A stretch of DNA of 64,000 bases, from positions 1-64,000 of the forward strand of contig NZ_JABBEA010000019.1 in assembly GCF_012912005.1 (NCBI RefSeq), written 5' to 3'. Positions 17,963 through 27,134 of the stretch are shown here, piece after piece. Below the pieces are notes generated by a model. That model searched no databases. It was given only the letters and a program-made list of their open reading frames with translations, and was not told the DNA's origin. Each line of letters opens with the position of its first letter. The stretch's first letter is position 1. This DNA comes from Paenibacillus sp. SZ31. Its GTDB lineage: Bacteria > Bacillota > Bacilli > Paenibacillales > Paenibacillaceae. Position numbers and translations under genes: made by a program.

Positions 17963-18748
17963 TTATGAACCTGCTCCGCGATACCGCTTCACGCCATAAT
18001 TCCACAGAAGCAAGCCCATCGAACCAAACACCAATCCCATCACAGGTGTAAGCAGCGCCATGCGATGCATCTCGGACCTTTCCAAGAATAAGGCTGCGGG
18101 ATAGATCCCCACGAAGGCAAACGGAATGATCCAGGTTAACAACACCTGAATGGCACGGTTATAGATCGTTACCGGGTAGCGTCCGTATCCTTGAATGTTA
18201 TACATCAACGGCAGAATACCTGTTGGCGCATCCGAGTAAAAGGACAACGAAGTCAATGTGGTATAGATGCCGGCATAGATCATGACTGAGCTGAGTGCCA
18301 AAATAATCAATGCAGGGATATGCCACCATTCCAGCATCAGACCCATCTCTGCTCCGCTGAAGATCATGATGATCAAGCCGATAAATGAGCCCACGAGTGC
18401 AGGCGGGTCTACATTTTCAAGCAAGATCTGGAACAGATTATGTGCAGGGCGTGTCAGGATCCGATCCATCTCGCCTTTGACGATGTACCGCTCACTGAAT
18501 CCCCACAGATTAATAAAGCAACTAAATATCCCATATGGCACCATAAAATATCCATAAACAAAGAGAACTTCACTCTCACTCCAGCCGCCCAGGTTATCCG
18601 TATGACGGAAGACCACGAAGATAAAGATCAGGTTGGTCGCCTGGAACAGCAGATCCGATAAGATCTCCACCCAGAAGTCGGCACGGTACGTAAGACGTGT
18701 TTTCATGTAGTTCTTCAAATATTCCCAGATCAGACCCATATAGTACAT
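17963..18748 (-). CDS. ABC-2 type exporter permease (COG3694-like)
   Basis: A 261-residue protein with six predicted membrane segments, belonging to the ABC-2 permease group that pairs with a second ABC-2 permease and a COG4586-type ATPase. Features include the N-terminal YLKNYMKTRLTYRADFW, the YGYFMVPYGIFS helix, and the IIPFAFVGIYPAALFL segment near the C-terminus. It lies 5 bases after the companion permease gene. The three-gene exporter is common in Firmicutes and Actinobacteria; its substrate is not established. Confidence 0.82.
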   Translation of the reverse strand: MYYMGLIWEYLKNYMKTRLTYRADFWVEILSDLLFQATNLIFIFVVFRHTDNLGGWSESEVLFVYGYFMVPYGIFSCFINLWGFSERYIVKGEMDRILTRPAHNLFQILLENVDPPALVGSFIGLIIMIFSGAEMGLMLEWWHIPALIILALSSVMIYAGIYTTLTSLSFYSDAPTGILPLMYNIQGYGRYPVTIYNRAIQVLLTWIIPFAFVGIYPAALFLERSEMHRMALLTPVMGLVFGSMGLLLWNYGVKRYRGAGS

Positions 18749-18753
18749 ATCTG

Positions 18754-19548
18754 TTATCCCCCTTGCACGAACAGACGCTTGCGCGCCTTACGCCAGATCA
18801 GTACCATCGGAAGCAGTAACACGGCAAACCAGAACACCTGAATACCGAGTACACTCCAGATGGCGGTACCTTCCACTCTTCCAGTGAACACGGAACCGGG
18901 CAGATACGTAATGGCCTGAAAAGGCAATACCTTCATCACCGCGGACATCCAGCCTGGATACAGGCTGATCGGGATGATTAGACCGGAGAACAGATCCACC
19001 ACGACGCGTTTCATACGCATCATGCCTTCATTGTTTTCCACAAAGAATGCCGCCAGTCCCGTTATCACATTAATCTGGGAATTAATGAGGAAACTGAAGA
19101 ACAGCATGACGAGAAAGCCAATCCACGCCGATGGAGCCGTAGGCAATTCAACCGGGAATAGCAGAATGGCAATGAGCATCCCCGGAATCATGAGCAGCAG
19201 GAAGCGGAAAATGCCTTCGCCAAGACCCTGCATCATTTTGACCATAACGTAATTGATCGGCCTGATGAATTGAATCGCAATGGAGCCATCCCGTATGTCT
19301 GCGGCAATCTCCCGATCCAGGTTGTTAAAGTAAAAAGCACGTGCCATCCAGGATACGGCGATATACGTGGTCATCTGCGCTGCCGTGAAGCCGCCAAGTT
19401 CACCACTGCTACCGTAAATGGCTTGCCAGGTAAAGTAATACACGCCGATATTCAGCGTATATATCAAAATGCCGGAGTAATAATTCACCCGGTATGCCAG
19501 CATCGTTAGAAAACGGATGCGCATAAAATCAATAAATGCACTATTCAT
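18754..19548 (-). CDS. ABC-2 type exporter permease (COG4587-like)
   Basis: A 264-residue permease with six membrane segments. The reading frame stays open upstream to 19704 inside the ATPase gene, but the start MNSAFIDFMRIRF at 19548 lies 1 base after the ATPase stop and matches the expected N-terminus. No strong ribosome site is visible, so translation is probably coupled to the upstream gene. Together with the next permease and the ATPase it would form a heterodimeric exporter of unknown substrate. Confidence 0.82.
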   Translation of the reverse strand: MNSAFIDFMRIRFLTMLAYRVNYYSGILIYTLNIGVYYFTWQAIYGSSGELGGFTAAQMTTYIAVSWMARAFYFNNLDREIAADIRDGSIAIQFIRPINYVMVKMMQGLGEGIFRFLLLMIPGMLIAILLFPVELPTAPSAWIGFLVMLFFSFLINSQINVITGLAAFFVENNEGMMRMKRVVVDLFSGLIIPISLYPGWMSAVMKVLPFQAITYLPGSVFTGRVEGTAIWSVLGIQVFWFAVLLLPMVLIWRKARKRLFVQGG

Positions 19549-19549
19549 C

Positions 19550-20596
19550 TCAGGATACACCCACCGCTTCTTTCCCTGCTCCCACAATCTCGGGACGCTC
19601 TGCGGAACCGGATTGGTATATACTGCGCACAATCTCATCCGTGTTGATCTCGATAATCTGAATATCGGTAATATCAGCTTGTCCAACGACACGTCCGAGT
19701 ACATCCGAAACGTTCAGTTCCAGCGGAATCCATACGGATGCGGACAATTCATTCTCAACTGTCCAACGTACAGGCAATGCCGCAGTCCATTCCTGCATCT
19801 GACTAATGTTGTGCGCTGAACCGAATTTGAAGCGGATTTCCCGTTCTTTGCCCCATTGGGACTTCAGATGATCCAGACCTCCATCATAGATGATGTTGCC
19901 TGCATCAAGCATGATGACCCGGGAACACAAGGCCTCAATATCCTGCAAATCATGGGTTGTGAGCAAAATAGTCGTTCCATGCTCCTTGTTCATGTCTTTC
20001 AGGAAATCCCGAATCTCCGACTTCACGACAATATCCAAGCCAATGGTTGGCTCGTCCAGGAAAACAATACTCGGGTTATGCAACAAGGCTGCCACCAACT
20101 CACAGCGCATACGCTGACCGAGACTGAGCTTCCGTACCGGACGACTTAACAGGTCCTGCAATTGCAGCCGCTCAACCAGTTCATCCAGTCGTTTGCGGAA
20201 ATCGGCTTCTCCTACACGATATACTTTGCGCAATAAATGGAAAGATTCGATAACGCCAATATCCCACCATAATTGACTGCGCTGACCAAAAACAACACCA
20301 ATATTCTGTACAAACTTCTCTCGTTCCTGATACGGAACATATCCACCAACCGATATTTGCCCTGAAGTAGGCACCAAAATGCCGGTCAACATCTTAATTG
20401 TTGTTGATTTACCGGCACCGTTCTCCCCAATATATCCGCATATTTCGCCTTGCGGAATCTGAAATGAAATATCATTTACAGCCAATACCTCCTGGTATTG
20501 ACGTGCAAACAGGTCTTGGAATGCGCCCTTCAGCCCACCTCGGCTTTTCTGGACGCTAAACGACTTGCGCAAATCTTTGACATCAATCGCCAGCAT
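19550..20596 (-). CDS. ABC exporter ATPase (COG4586-like)
   Basis: A 348-residue ABC ATPase. Walker A GENGAGKSTTI is near residue 57, the signature LSLGQRMRCELVAALL near 155, Walker B IVFLDEPTIGLD near 175 and the switch His in TTHDLQD. The N-terminal insertion with GGLKGAFQDLFARQY and the long C-terminal tail (residues 235-348) are typical of this exporter subfamily. First gene of the three-gene exporter operon, divergent from the LCP gene. Confidence 0.9.
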   Translation of the reverse strand: MLAIDVKDLRKSFSVQKSRGGLKGAFQDLFARQYQEVLAVNDISFQIPQGEICGYIGENGAGKSTTIKMLTGILVPTSGQISVGGYVPYQEREKFVQNIGVVFGQRSQLWWDIGVIESFHLLRKVYRVGEADFRKRLDELVERLQLQDLLSRPVRKLSLGQRMRCELVAALLHNPSIVFLDEPTIGLDIVVKSEIRDFLKDMNKEHGTTILLTTHDLQDIEALCSRVIMLDAGNIIYDGGLDHLKSQWGKEREIRFKFGSAHNISQMQEWTAALPVRWTVENELSASVWIPLELNVSDVLGRVVGQADITDIQIIEINTDEIVRSIYQSGSAERPEIVGAGKEAVGVS

Positions 20597-20625
20597 GATT
20601 ATACCTCACTTGGATTTTGTTGAAA

Positions 20626-20654
20626 TTGCTTGTAGCCCAAAAAGAAATTATAAT
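20626..20654 (+). promoter_or_regulatory. Promoter of the LCP gene
   Basis: TTGCTT (20626-20631), a 17-base spacer and TATAAT (20649-20654) lie about 70 bases before the LCP start. Confidence 0.65.
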
Positions 20655-20724
20655 GGTATCAGTCAAAATTCAGCAATACCCGAACTCGTTTTTTATTTCA
20701 TCTCAAATACAAAGGAGAGCTAGC

Positions 20725-21768
20725 ATGACCAGAAAGACGAAGAGAACCATCTGGATTTCTCTTGCCGCCTTCGTGTTAATTATCGGAGGAGCAGCGGCAT
20801 ACTATTTCGGTTCTATTCTCAATCAGTTGGACGGTTTGGCAAAGGACGGTGACGATTCACCCTTCGCAGGTATCGAAAATGTGGAGAAAGTAAATACTCC
20901 TGACCCACCAAAATGGGAAGGCACAGAAACAGTAAATATTCTCGTTATGGGTGTCGATGCACGTGGATTGAAAAAAGGCGAAGTTCCCCGCTCCGACAGC
21001 ATGATGGTCGTATCGCTTGACCCCCTTACCAAAAAAATTAATCTGTTCTCCATTCTGCGCGACACATACGTCGATATTGACGGGTATGGCAAGGAGCGGA
21101 TCAACACTGCCATCACCCATGGCCCTAACGCAGCAATGCAAGCTGCCGGTGACCTGCTTGGCATTCCTGTACAGTATTATGTGTATACGGATTTCCAAGG
21201 ATTCATCAAATTGGTGGATGCCGTTGGCGGTGTCGATTTTGATGTGGAGAAGGACATGCACTATACAAGTAAAGCAGACAATAATGAATACGATATTGAT
21301 CTCAAAAAAGGGTATCAGCATCTGGATGGCGAGACTGCGCTCATGTACGTTCGTTTCCGTCATGATGCGATGTCGGATTTCGCTCGTTCCGAGCGTCAGC
21401 GTGAATTGCTGAAAGCTGTAACGGCGAAAATGCAGTCAACGACTACCATTGCCAAGCTACCTGCCATTCTGGAACAGGTCAATCCGTATGTGGATACGAA
21501 TCTGACGCTTTCCGATATGTGGAAGCTCGGAGGACTTGGATACCAAAGCAGCATGAATGGCAGTGAGCAAATTCCGCCAATGAACCTGTTGAAAGAAGAA
21601 CGTACAGCAGGCGGAGCACAAGTATTGACGGTTACGAATGAAGAGAAGCTGAAGCAGCATATTCAGGATATTATTCATCCACCTGCTACAACGGATGATA
21701 GTACGACCAGCACCGAAGATAAAACAGCCAGTGGTGACGATCAAAAGTCACAGCAACCGGCTCAGTAA
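20725..21768 (+). CDS. LytR-CpsA-Psr (LCP) family cell-wall glycopolymer ligase
   Basis: A 347-residue LCP protein: short cytoplasmic N-terminus, one membrane helix (about residues 8-28), then the extracellular LCP domain (about 75-280). Conserved residues include the Arg/Asp of VDARG and RSDSMMVVSLDP, the Arg of SILRDTYVDI, and YVRFRHDAMSDFARSERQRE. LCP enzymes transfer teichoic-acid-like polymers from undecaprenyl carriers to peptidoglycan. The C-terminal tail is rich in Thr, Ser and Gln. The frame is open 36 codons upstream, but AAAGGAG lies 8-9 bases before the ATG used here. Confidence 0.92.
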   Translation: MTRKTKRTIWISLAAFVLIIGGAAAYYFGSILNQLDGLAKDGDDSPFAGIENVEKVNTPDPPKWEGTETVNILVMGVDARGLKKGEVPRSDSMMVVSLDPLTKKINLFSILRDTYVDIDGYGKERINTAITHGPNAAMQAAGDLLGIPVQYYVYTDFQGFIKLVDAVGGVDFDVEKDMHYTSKADNNEYDIDLKKGYQHLDGETALMYVRFRHDAMSDFARSERQRELLKAVTAKMQSTTTIAKLPAILEQVNPYVDTNLTLSDMWKLGGLGYQSSMNGSEQIPPMNLLKEERTAGGAQVLTVTNEEKLKQHIQDIIHPPATTDDSTTSTEDKTASGDDQKSQQPAQ

Positions 21769-21779
21769 TGTAAACATGC

Positions 21780-21805
21780 AGAGGGCAGCCATTACGCTGC
21801 CCTCT
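21780..21805 (+). terminator. Hairpin after the LCP gene
   Basis: AGAGGGCAGC and GCTGCCCTCT form a perfect 10-bp stem with a 6-base loop, 12 bases after the stop. The T-tract after it is weak (CGTTGT), so it may protect the 3' end as much as terminate. Confidence 0.6.
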
Positions 21806-21899
21806 CGTTGTGCCCGGCTATATCTTTATGAGAAAATCATCATATCTTTCTGTAGCTTGTTATTTTATTATATTTTGAATTACGAAAGGAAGTTATCTT

Positions 21900-23219
21900 A
21901 TGAATACATCACGTTCCCGTTCCGAACTTTTATACGCAGAAGCACTCGAACATATTGTTGGGGGTGTTAACAGCCCTTCACGCTCGTTCAAAGCCGTTGG
22001 TGGTGGAGCACCTGTATTTATGAAAAAAGCCCAAGGCGCCCACTTCTGGGATGTCGATGACAACCGTTATATTGATTATCTGGCCGCTTATGGTCCGATT
22101 GTTACAGGACATGCCCACCCGCATATCACGCAGGCCATTACGGAAGCAGCAGCAAATGGCGTGCTGTACGGTACCCCGACAGAGCTTGAGATCAAGCTCG
22201 CCAAAATGCTGAAGGAAGCTATTCCTTCCATGGATAAAGTTCGTTTTGTAAACTCCGGTACAGAGGCGGTTATGACTACAATTCGGGTAGCTCGTGCCTA
22301 CACCAAGCGCAACAAGATCGTAAAATTCGCCGGATGTTACCACGGCCACTCGGATCTGGTGCTTGTTGCTGCCGGTTCTGGCCCGTCTACGCTCGGAATT
22401 CCCGACAGTGCGGGAGTTCCAGCCAGTATTGCACAAGAAGTCATTACTGTGCCTTACAATGACCTGGAAGCCCTGAAAGATGCTTTGGAGCGCTGGGGTG
22501 ATGATGTTGCCGCGGTCATGGTTGAACCGATCGTTGGTAACTTCGGTATGGTTATGCCGGAGCCTGGCTTCCTGGAAGGCCTCTGTGCCATGACACGGGC
22601 TAACGGTGCACTGGTTATCTATGACGAGGTCATTACGGCTTTCCGTTTCCATTACGGTTCTACACAGACGTATGCCGGACTCGATAATCATGCAGAGATT
22701 GAACCGGATCTGACGGCTCTTGGTAAAATTATTGGTGGCGGCCTGCCAATCGGTGCGTACGGCGGCCGTAAACACGTTATGGAGCAGGTTGCTCCGCTCG
22801 GCCCGGCTTATCAGGCGGGAACGATGGCTGGTAACCCTGCATCCATCTCGGCTGGTATCGCTTGTCTGGAGGTCCTGCAAGGTGCGGGTGTATATGAAGA
22901 GATGGAACGTCTTGCTATCGACCTGACAGCAGGCCTGCAAGCTTCTGCTGACCGTCATGGGATTGCACTAACGATCAACCGGATTCGTGGTGCATTCTCC
23001 ACCCACTTCTGTGACCACCCAGTTACGAACTACGATCATGCTCAAGACACGGATGGAGAGCTGTTTGCTTCCTTCTTCCGTCACATGCTGGACCGTGGGA
23101 TTAACCTCGCTCCGTCCAAATATGAAGCATGGTTCCTGACCACGGCTCATACAGACGAGGATGTTCAAGCTACTTTGGAAGCCGCAGAAGCTTCCTTCAA
23201 GGCAATGGCTCAGGAATAA
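21900..23219 (+). CDS. hemL: Glutamate-1-semialdehyde 2,1-aminomutase
   Basis: A 439-residue class III PLP enzyme that converts glutamate-1-semialdehyde to 5-aminolevulinate for haem and other tetrapyrroles. The PLP lysine is Lys276 in ALGKIIGGGLPIGAYGG. Other marks are SFKAVGGGAPVF, FVNSGTEAVMT and AGCYHGHSD. An AAAGGAAG site lies about 9 bases before the ATG. The gene stands alone, without hemA, hemB, hemC or hemD beside it, so it may be the second (gsaB-like) copy that many Bacillales carry outside the hem operon; that assignment is inference. Confidence 0.94.
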   Translation: MNTSRSRSELLYAEALEHIVGGVNSPSRSFKAVGGGAPVFMKKAQGAHFWDVDDNRYIDYLAAYGPIVTGHAHPHITQAITEAAANGVLYGTPTELEIKLAKMLKEAIPSMDKVRFVNSGTEAVMTTIRVARAYTKRNKIVKFAGCYHGHSDLVLVAAGSGPSTLGIPDSAGVPASIAQEVITVPYNDLEALKDALERWGDDVAAVMVEPIVGNFGMVMPEPGFLEGLCAMTRANGALVIYDEVITAFRFHYGSTQTYAGLDNHAEIEPDLTALGKIIGGGLPIGAYGGRKHVMEQVAPLGPAYQAGTMAGNPASISAGIACLEVLQGAGVYEEMERLAIDLTAGLQASADRHGIALTINRIRGAFSTHFCDHPVTNYDHAQDTDGELFASFFRHMLDRGINLAPSKYEAWFLTTAHTDEDVQATLEAAEASFKAMAQE

Positions 23220-23282
23220 ATCGGATTAATTTCATTCACATGTAGCGTACAAGCTGTATGATTGATGGATAGCAACTCATGG

Positions 23283-23325
23283 AAAAGGCGTCCAACAAGT
23301 GATTAACTTGTGTGGACGCCTTTTG
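23283..23325. terminator. Bidirectional terminator between hemL and the MocR gene
   Basis: AAAAGGCGTCC-ACAAGT and ACTTGTGTGGACGCCTTTT form a long stem around GATTA. Plus-strand T-rich tail TTTTGTTATTT and minus-strand TTTTCC serve the two converging genes. Confidence 0.85.
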
Positions 23326-23356
23326 TTATTTACGGACAACACTGCGATTCTTCACG

Positions 23357-24751
23357 TTATCTCTGCCTGATCTGAAGTTTCAAAATTTCCTCCCGGATCT
23401 TCTGTATCCCTTCTTCGATTCGCTGCTTCGGCACATTGGAGATGTTCAAGCGCAGCATCTGATTCTGATTCGCCTGATATGTTCCCTCCGGATAATACCG
23501 TTCAGTCGTATCAACGATGACTCCGCGCTTTTGGAGCCGGGACACCAGAACACGAAGCGGCACATCACCCGCCAAAGGTAATACGGTATGCTCCCCTCCT
23601 GTTCGAGGAGCCTCCATAAACGGAGCAAAGTCTGGATATGAGTCCAGTTGCTCATGCACCGCGTTCATCCGGGTAGCATACCGGTTACGGATCACTTTCC
23701 TGTGATGAGCAAACATACCGCTGTGCACATAGATTTCCAGAGCAGCTTGAGACAGGACGGAAGTGTCGATATCGAGCATTTTTTTGTACGCACCAAAGGA
23801 CTGGATTAAAGGTGTGGGCAGAACAGCTACACCAATGCGTAAGCCTGGAAACAAAATTTTGGAGTAACTCTTCAGATAGATGACCCGACCTTCCGTATCA
23901 TAAGACCATAGCGGGTCCTGTTTCGTGTTGTCCTCCAGATCGGCCAAATAATCGTCCTCCACCAGATAGACATCGTACCGCTGTGCTAGCCGGATTAGTC
24001 TCTTCTTCTCAGCAACAGTTAACGAAGTGCCAATCGGATTGTGAAAACGCGGCATGACATAAAAAAACTTGATATCTCCCTCAGCAAACTGACGTTCAAG
24101 CGAGGCCCAGTCCAGTCCATCCAGGGCACGTCTCACACCGGCAATCGGCACATTCAACCCACTCAGCAGGGAGGGCATATTGTGATAGGTCGGTAGTTCC
24201 ACCAATACTTTTCTCTTTCCATTGGGAAAAGGCATCAATGCAAGTACAGCCAGTGCCTGTTGCACACCTGATGTGATAAAGAACTGCTCCGTTCTCGCAA
24301 ACACCTGATAATCCGCAAACTGCTTCTGCAACAGCAGAATAAGCGAAGGTAATCCCTGATCCGTTCCATACATGAATAACTCTGCCTGCTTCTTCTCCAT
24401 TGCCTGATCCACACAATGACGAAAGTCTGCATAAGGGAACACCCTTGGATCGGGAGCAGCCGAAGCGAAGTCCAATGCTCCCTGCCAGTCCATGTCCTGA
24501 GCACCTGTCCCGTTCTGTACAGCATAATAGCCAGATTGAGGTATGGCATACACCAAATGCCGCTGCTCCAGCCACTCATATGCACGAATCGCCGTACTTA
24601 CACTGCATTGATATTGTTCTGCTACAACTCGAACGGCTGGCAGTCGAATGCCCTTATCTGCCCACTGGCGCCGATCCTGCTGCTGCATCTGTTCCTGAAT
24701 CCACTGCTTTAATGCTTCGGCAATCACTTCGTATTTTCTCAATGTACTCAT
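23357..24751 (-). CDS. MocR-family transcriptional regulator (GntR HTH fused to aminotransferase fold)
   Basis: A 464-residue fusion. Residues 1-75 form a GntR winged helix (LPAVRVVAEQYQCSVSTAIRAYEWLEQRHLV). Residues 110-460 form a class I aminotransferase-like domain, with SYSKILFPGLRIGV containing the PLP lysine and YLVEDDYLADL the PLP-contacting Asp. MocR proteins use PLP or an amino-compound as effector and usually control the divergent neighbour, here an EamA transporter. A perfect palindrome lies just upstream of the start. The start has GGAGAGGG close before it (short spacing). The effector is unknown. Confidence 0.9.
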   Translation of the reverse strand: MSTLRKYEVIAEALKQWIQEQMQQQDRRQWADKGIRLPAVRVVAEQYQCSVSTAIRAYEWLEQRHLVYAIPQSGYYAVQNGTGAQDMDWQGALDFASAAPDPRVFPYADFRHCVDQAMEKKQAELFMYGTDQGLPSLILLLQKQFADYQVFARTEQFFITSGVQQALAVLALMPFPNGKRKVLVELPTYHNMPSLLSGLNVPIAGVRRALDGLDWASLERQFAEGDIKFFYVMPRFHNPIGTSLTVAEKKRLIRLAQRYDVYLVEDDYLADLEDNTKQDPLWSYDTEGRVIYLKSYSKILFPGLRIGVAVLPTPLIQSFGAYKKMLDIDTSVLSQAALEIYVHSGMFAHHRKVIRNRYATRMNAVHEQLDSYPDFAPFMEAPRTGGEHTVLPLAGDVPLRVLVSRLQKRGVIVDTTERYYPEGTYQANQNQMLRLNISNVPKQRIEEGIQKIREEILKLQIRQR

Positions 24752-24762
24752 CCCTCTCCAAC

Positions 24763-24780
24763 AACTGTACCGATACAGTT
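24763..24780. promoter_or_regulatory. Candidate MocR operator
   Basis: AACTGTA and TACAGTT form a perfect inverted repeat with a 4-base spacer in the intergenic region of the divergent MocR and EamA genes, about 12 bases before the MocR start. A likely -10 of the MocR gene (TACAAT on the minus strand) lies just upstream of it. Confidence 0.5.
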
Positions 24781-24911
24781 CAACCTTTTATCTATTGTAG
24801 CACGATGCACCCGGCAGTATATTGAATAAGGCCAGCATGTGCCTCGAACCTGACATATTTCAGGATAATAAAAGATAAAAACGCTATGACTACTGTATTG
24901 GAGGAGCATTC

Positions 24912-25847
24912 ATGAACACAACCCACTCTCGGGGATACGCTTATATCGCAGCAATACTGTACGCGGCTATTATAGGGCTATCCTTTCTATTTGTTAAAAT
25001 GACCGTCACTGTTGCACATCCGATTGATGTGCTTGCCCACCGATTCGCCCTGTCGCTGATCGTTGTCAGCATTCCTGTCATTTTTGGCTGGATCAAAATA
25101 CGACTGAGCCTTCGTGATCTGTGGCGAATCATTCCACTCGGGCTGCTGTCTCCCGTTTTATTTTTTGCCTTTCAAGCCTTTGGACTCGTATCTTCCAACT
25201 CATCGGAAGCCGGTATTATTCAGGCTATGGCTCCTGTATTCACACTCGTTCTCGCTTCACTCTTCCTGAAGGAACGCACATCCACGATGCAGAAGCTGTT
25301 CCTGCTTCTGTCTGTCGCTGGAGTGGTTTTTATTTTCATGATGCAAGGAAGTGTCATGTCAGTGGGTAACCTGAAAGGCATTGCATTATTGCTGCTATCC
25401 ACAGTTTGTTTTGCAGGTTATGGTGTGCTTGCGAGACCATTAGCCCAGAAGTATAAACCGATGGAATTAACATGGGTCACACTGATGGTTGGCTGTATTG
25501 TGTTTAACGCTGCTTCCCTGATCCGACATGCGTCCAGTGGTTCCCTGATGGACTACATCAAACCACTTGGTGATGCATCCTATCTGGGTGCACTCGCTTA
25601 TCTGGCGATCCTCTCCACCATGATCTCCACTCTGCTCGCTAGCTATGCCCTGACCCATTTGGAGGCTTCTCAAATGAGTGTATTCAGCAATCTGTCCACA
25701 CTCATCTCCATCGTAGGGGGCGCATGGATACTGAACGAACCTGTTAGTGGCTATCACTTTATCGGAGCATTACTGATCATCGCCGGTGTACTTGGCACCA
25801 ATATGAGCGGCCGCAAACACAGGCTGGTCAGTGGGATCAAAGCGTGA
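24912..25847 (+). CDS. EamA/DMT-superfamily transporter
   Basis: A 311-residue protein with ten membrane helices in two five-helix EamA repeats (about residues 8-140 and 152-295), as in drug/metabolite exporters such as RhaT- and YdcZ-like proteins. The repeat ends are marked by LFLKERTSTMQKLF and ILNEPVSGYHFIGALLIIAGV. GGAGG lies 7 bases before the ATG. Its divergent MocR neighbour probably controls it; an amino-acid or vitamin-B6-like compound is a possible substrate but that is inference from MocR biology only. Confidence 0.88.
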   Translation: MNTTHSRGYAYIAAILYAAIIGLSFLFVKMTVTVAHPIDVLAHRFALSLIVVSIPVIFGWIKIRLSLRDLWRIIPLGLLSPVLFFAFQAFGLVSSNSSEAGIIQAMAPVFTLVLASLFLKERTSTMQKLFLLLSVAGVVFIFMMQGSVMSVGNLKGIALLLLSTVCFAGYGVLARPLAQKYKPMELTWVTLMVGCIVFNAASLIRHASSGSLMDYIKPLGDASYLGALAYLAILSTMISTLLASYALTHLEASQMSVFSNLSTLISIVGGAWILNEPVSGYHFIGALLIIAGVLGTNMSGRKHRLVSGIKA

Positions 25848-25856
25848 TACGGATAG

Positions 25857-25958
25857 TTGAAAGAAATTCTTATTGAGGGGACACGACAGGCCAGGAAAGC
25901 GGCTCGGGAAACGATGCTACAGGTAAGAGAAGCCATGGGTATTCGTTATTTCGACTGA
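25857..25958 (+). pseudogene. Fragment resembling the 3' end of tryptophanyl-tRNA synthetase (trpS)
   Basis: A 33-codon open stretch just after the EamA gene ends with a normal stop. Its translation contains EILIEGTRQARKAARE and then VREAMGI, the arrangement of the TrpS C-terminal helix (an EGAxxAR patch followed by a V-E-MG-I/L end). An in-frame TAG lies immediately before it and there is no ribosome site, so it is not a complete gene. I read it as the leftover 3' tip of a lost or moved trpS copy. The match is short, so chance similarity is possible. Confidence 0.5.
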
Positions 25959-25989
25959 CGGTATGAAGCGCTCCAATCCCGTTAACACT

Positions 25990-26027
25990 GCTGAGGACAG
26001 TCTACTGGGAAAAGGGGACCCCTCAGC
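25990..26027 (+). promoter_or_regulatory. Hairpin enclosing the ribosome site of germination operon 2
   Basis: GCTGAGG (25990-25996) is complementary to CCTCAGC (26021-26027), which abuts the ATG at 26028. The AAAAGGGGA ribosome site lies in the loop next to the 3' arm. Such a fold could limit initiation of the first receptor gene. Confidence 0.4.
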
Positions 26028-27134
26028 ATGAAACGAACACAGCCTTCTTTTTTACAAGCTATGATGTTGATCATGTTGTCCGTTGGCTTGATCAGCCATG
26101 TTCTGATTATTCCTGCCCTTTTGGCTGCGGCCAAAAGGGATTCTTGGATTTCCGTCCTGTTATCAGCCGGACCATTTCTCGTATTTGCGCTAATGCTCGC
26201 TTATGTCTCTCGTTTCCTCCAGCATCAAACCCTACATGAATGGCTGACATCCCGTCTCGGCAAGCCCATTGGCCTGTTCTTTCGAGTTGGGAACAGTCTC
26301 TTTTTTCTATGCGTCATCTATTTTACCCTGCACGATACCACCACTTGGGCCAAAACAAACTATTTGACCGAAACGCCAATATTGGTAACCAGCATTGCTT
26401 TGATGTCGCTCTGTGCCTACGCTGCGTATAAAGGTATTCGCTCGCTGGCATTTACGGCAGGATTGATCCTTCCACTGGTGGTACTGCTGGGCTTCTATGT
26501 TGCTATCGTGAATACCCAATACAAGGATTACAGTCGTCTGTTACCTCTGCTTGAACATGGTTGGCACCCCGTTCTTAAAGGCATGGTTTACAGTCTTTCA
26601 GGCATGTTTGAACTGCTGTTCATCTGGTACATCCAGCCTCATCTCACCAAACGTATACGTGTATGGCAGTATCTATTGCTCGCACTCATTATTGTGGGAC
26701 TGACTGTAGGCCCACTCATTGGGGCGATTGTGGAATTCGATCCTTTTGAGGCTGCCAAAATGCGATATCCCGCCTTTGAAGAATGGCGTATTGCCTCCTT
26801 AGGCAAATACATCGCTCAAACCGACTTCTTTTCCATCTACCAGTGGCTCGCAGGCTCGTTCACCCGAATCAGTCTGGCTATGTATATTGTAGTAGAAATA
26901 TGGAATATTAAGAATTCTACCAGAAGGCTCATCAGTTGTATCTCGTTAGGTGTCTTCTTTATTCTAACTATGTTGTTCCCTCTGGATGATATGACCTTCG
27001 AAAAGGTTCTGGTCGAATACATATTCCCGTTCAATCTCGTGTATCTGAGCGGATTTGCGATTATCGCAACAACAGTTGCCTTTATCCATTCACGCCATCA
27101 GAGGAGGAAACATCATGGAGCATCAAGCGATTGA
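26028..27134 (+). CDS. Spore germination receptor B subunit (GerB/GerKB family), operon 2
   Basis: A 368-residue membrane protein with about ten helices of the GerAB/GerKB family. It is more divergent from the two B subunits of operon 1: the N-terminal segment reads QAMMLIMLSVGLISHVLIIP, and the usual PxWVDWD near the C-terminus is absent. It is the first gene of a B-A-C operon and overlaps the A-subunit gene by 20 bases. Germinant unknown. Confidence 0.9.
   Translation: MKRTQPSFLQAMMLIMLSVGLISHVLIIPALLAAAKRDSWISVLLSAGPFLVFALMLAYVSRFLQHQTLHEWLTSRLGKPIGLFFRVGNSLFFLCVIYFTLHDTTTWAKTNYLTETPILVTSIALMSLCAYAAYKGIRSLAFTAGLILPLVVLLGFYVAIVNTQYKDYSRLLPLLEHGWHPVLKGMVYSLSGMFELLFIWYIQPHLTKRIRVWQYLLLALIIVGLTVGPLIGAIVEFDPFEAAKMRYPAFEEWRIASLGKYIAQTDFFSIYQWLAGSFTRISLAMYIVVEIWNIKNSTRRLISCISLGVFFILTMLFPLDDMTFEKVLVEYIFPFNLVYLSGFAIIATTVAFIHSRHQRRKHHGASSD

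Noticed and set aside
18754..19704. A longer N-terminus (52 extra residues) for the second ABC permease
   Set aside because: It would overlap the ATPase gene by 155 bases; the start at 19548 directly follows the ATPase stop and fits the family.
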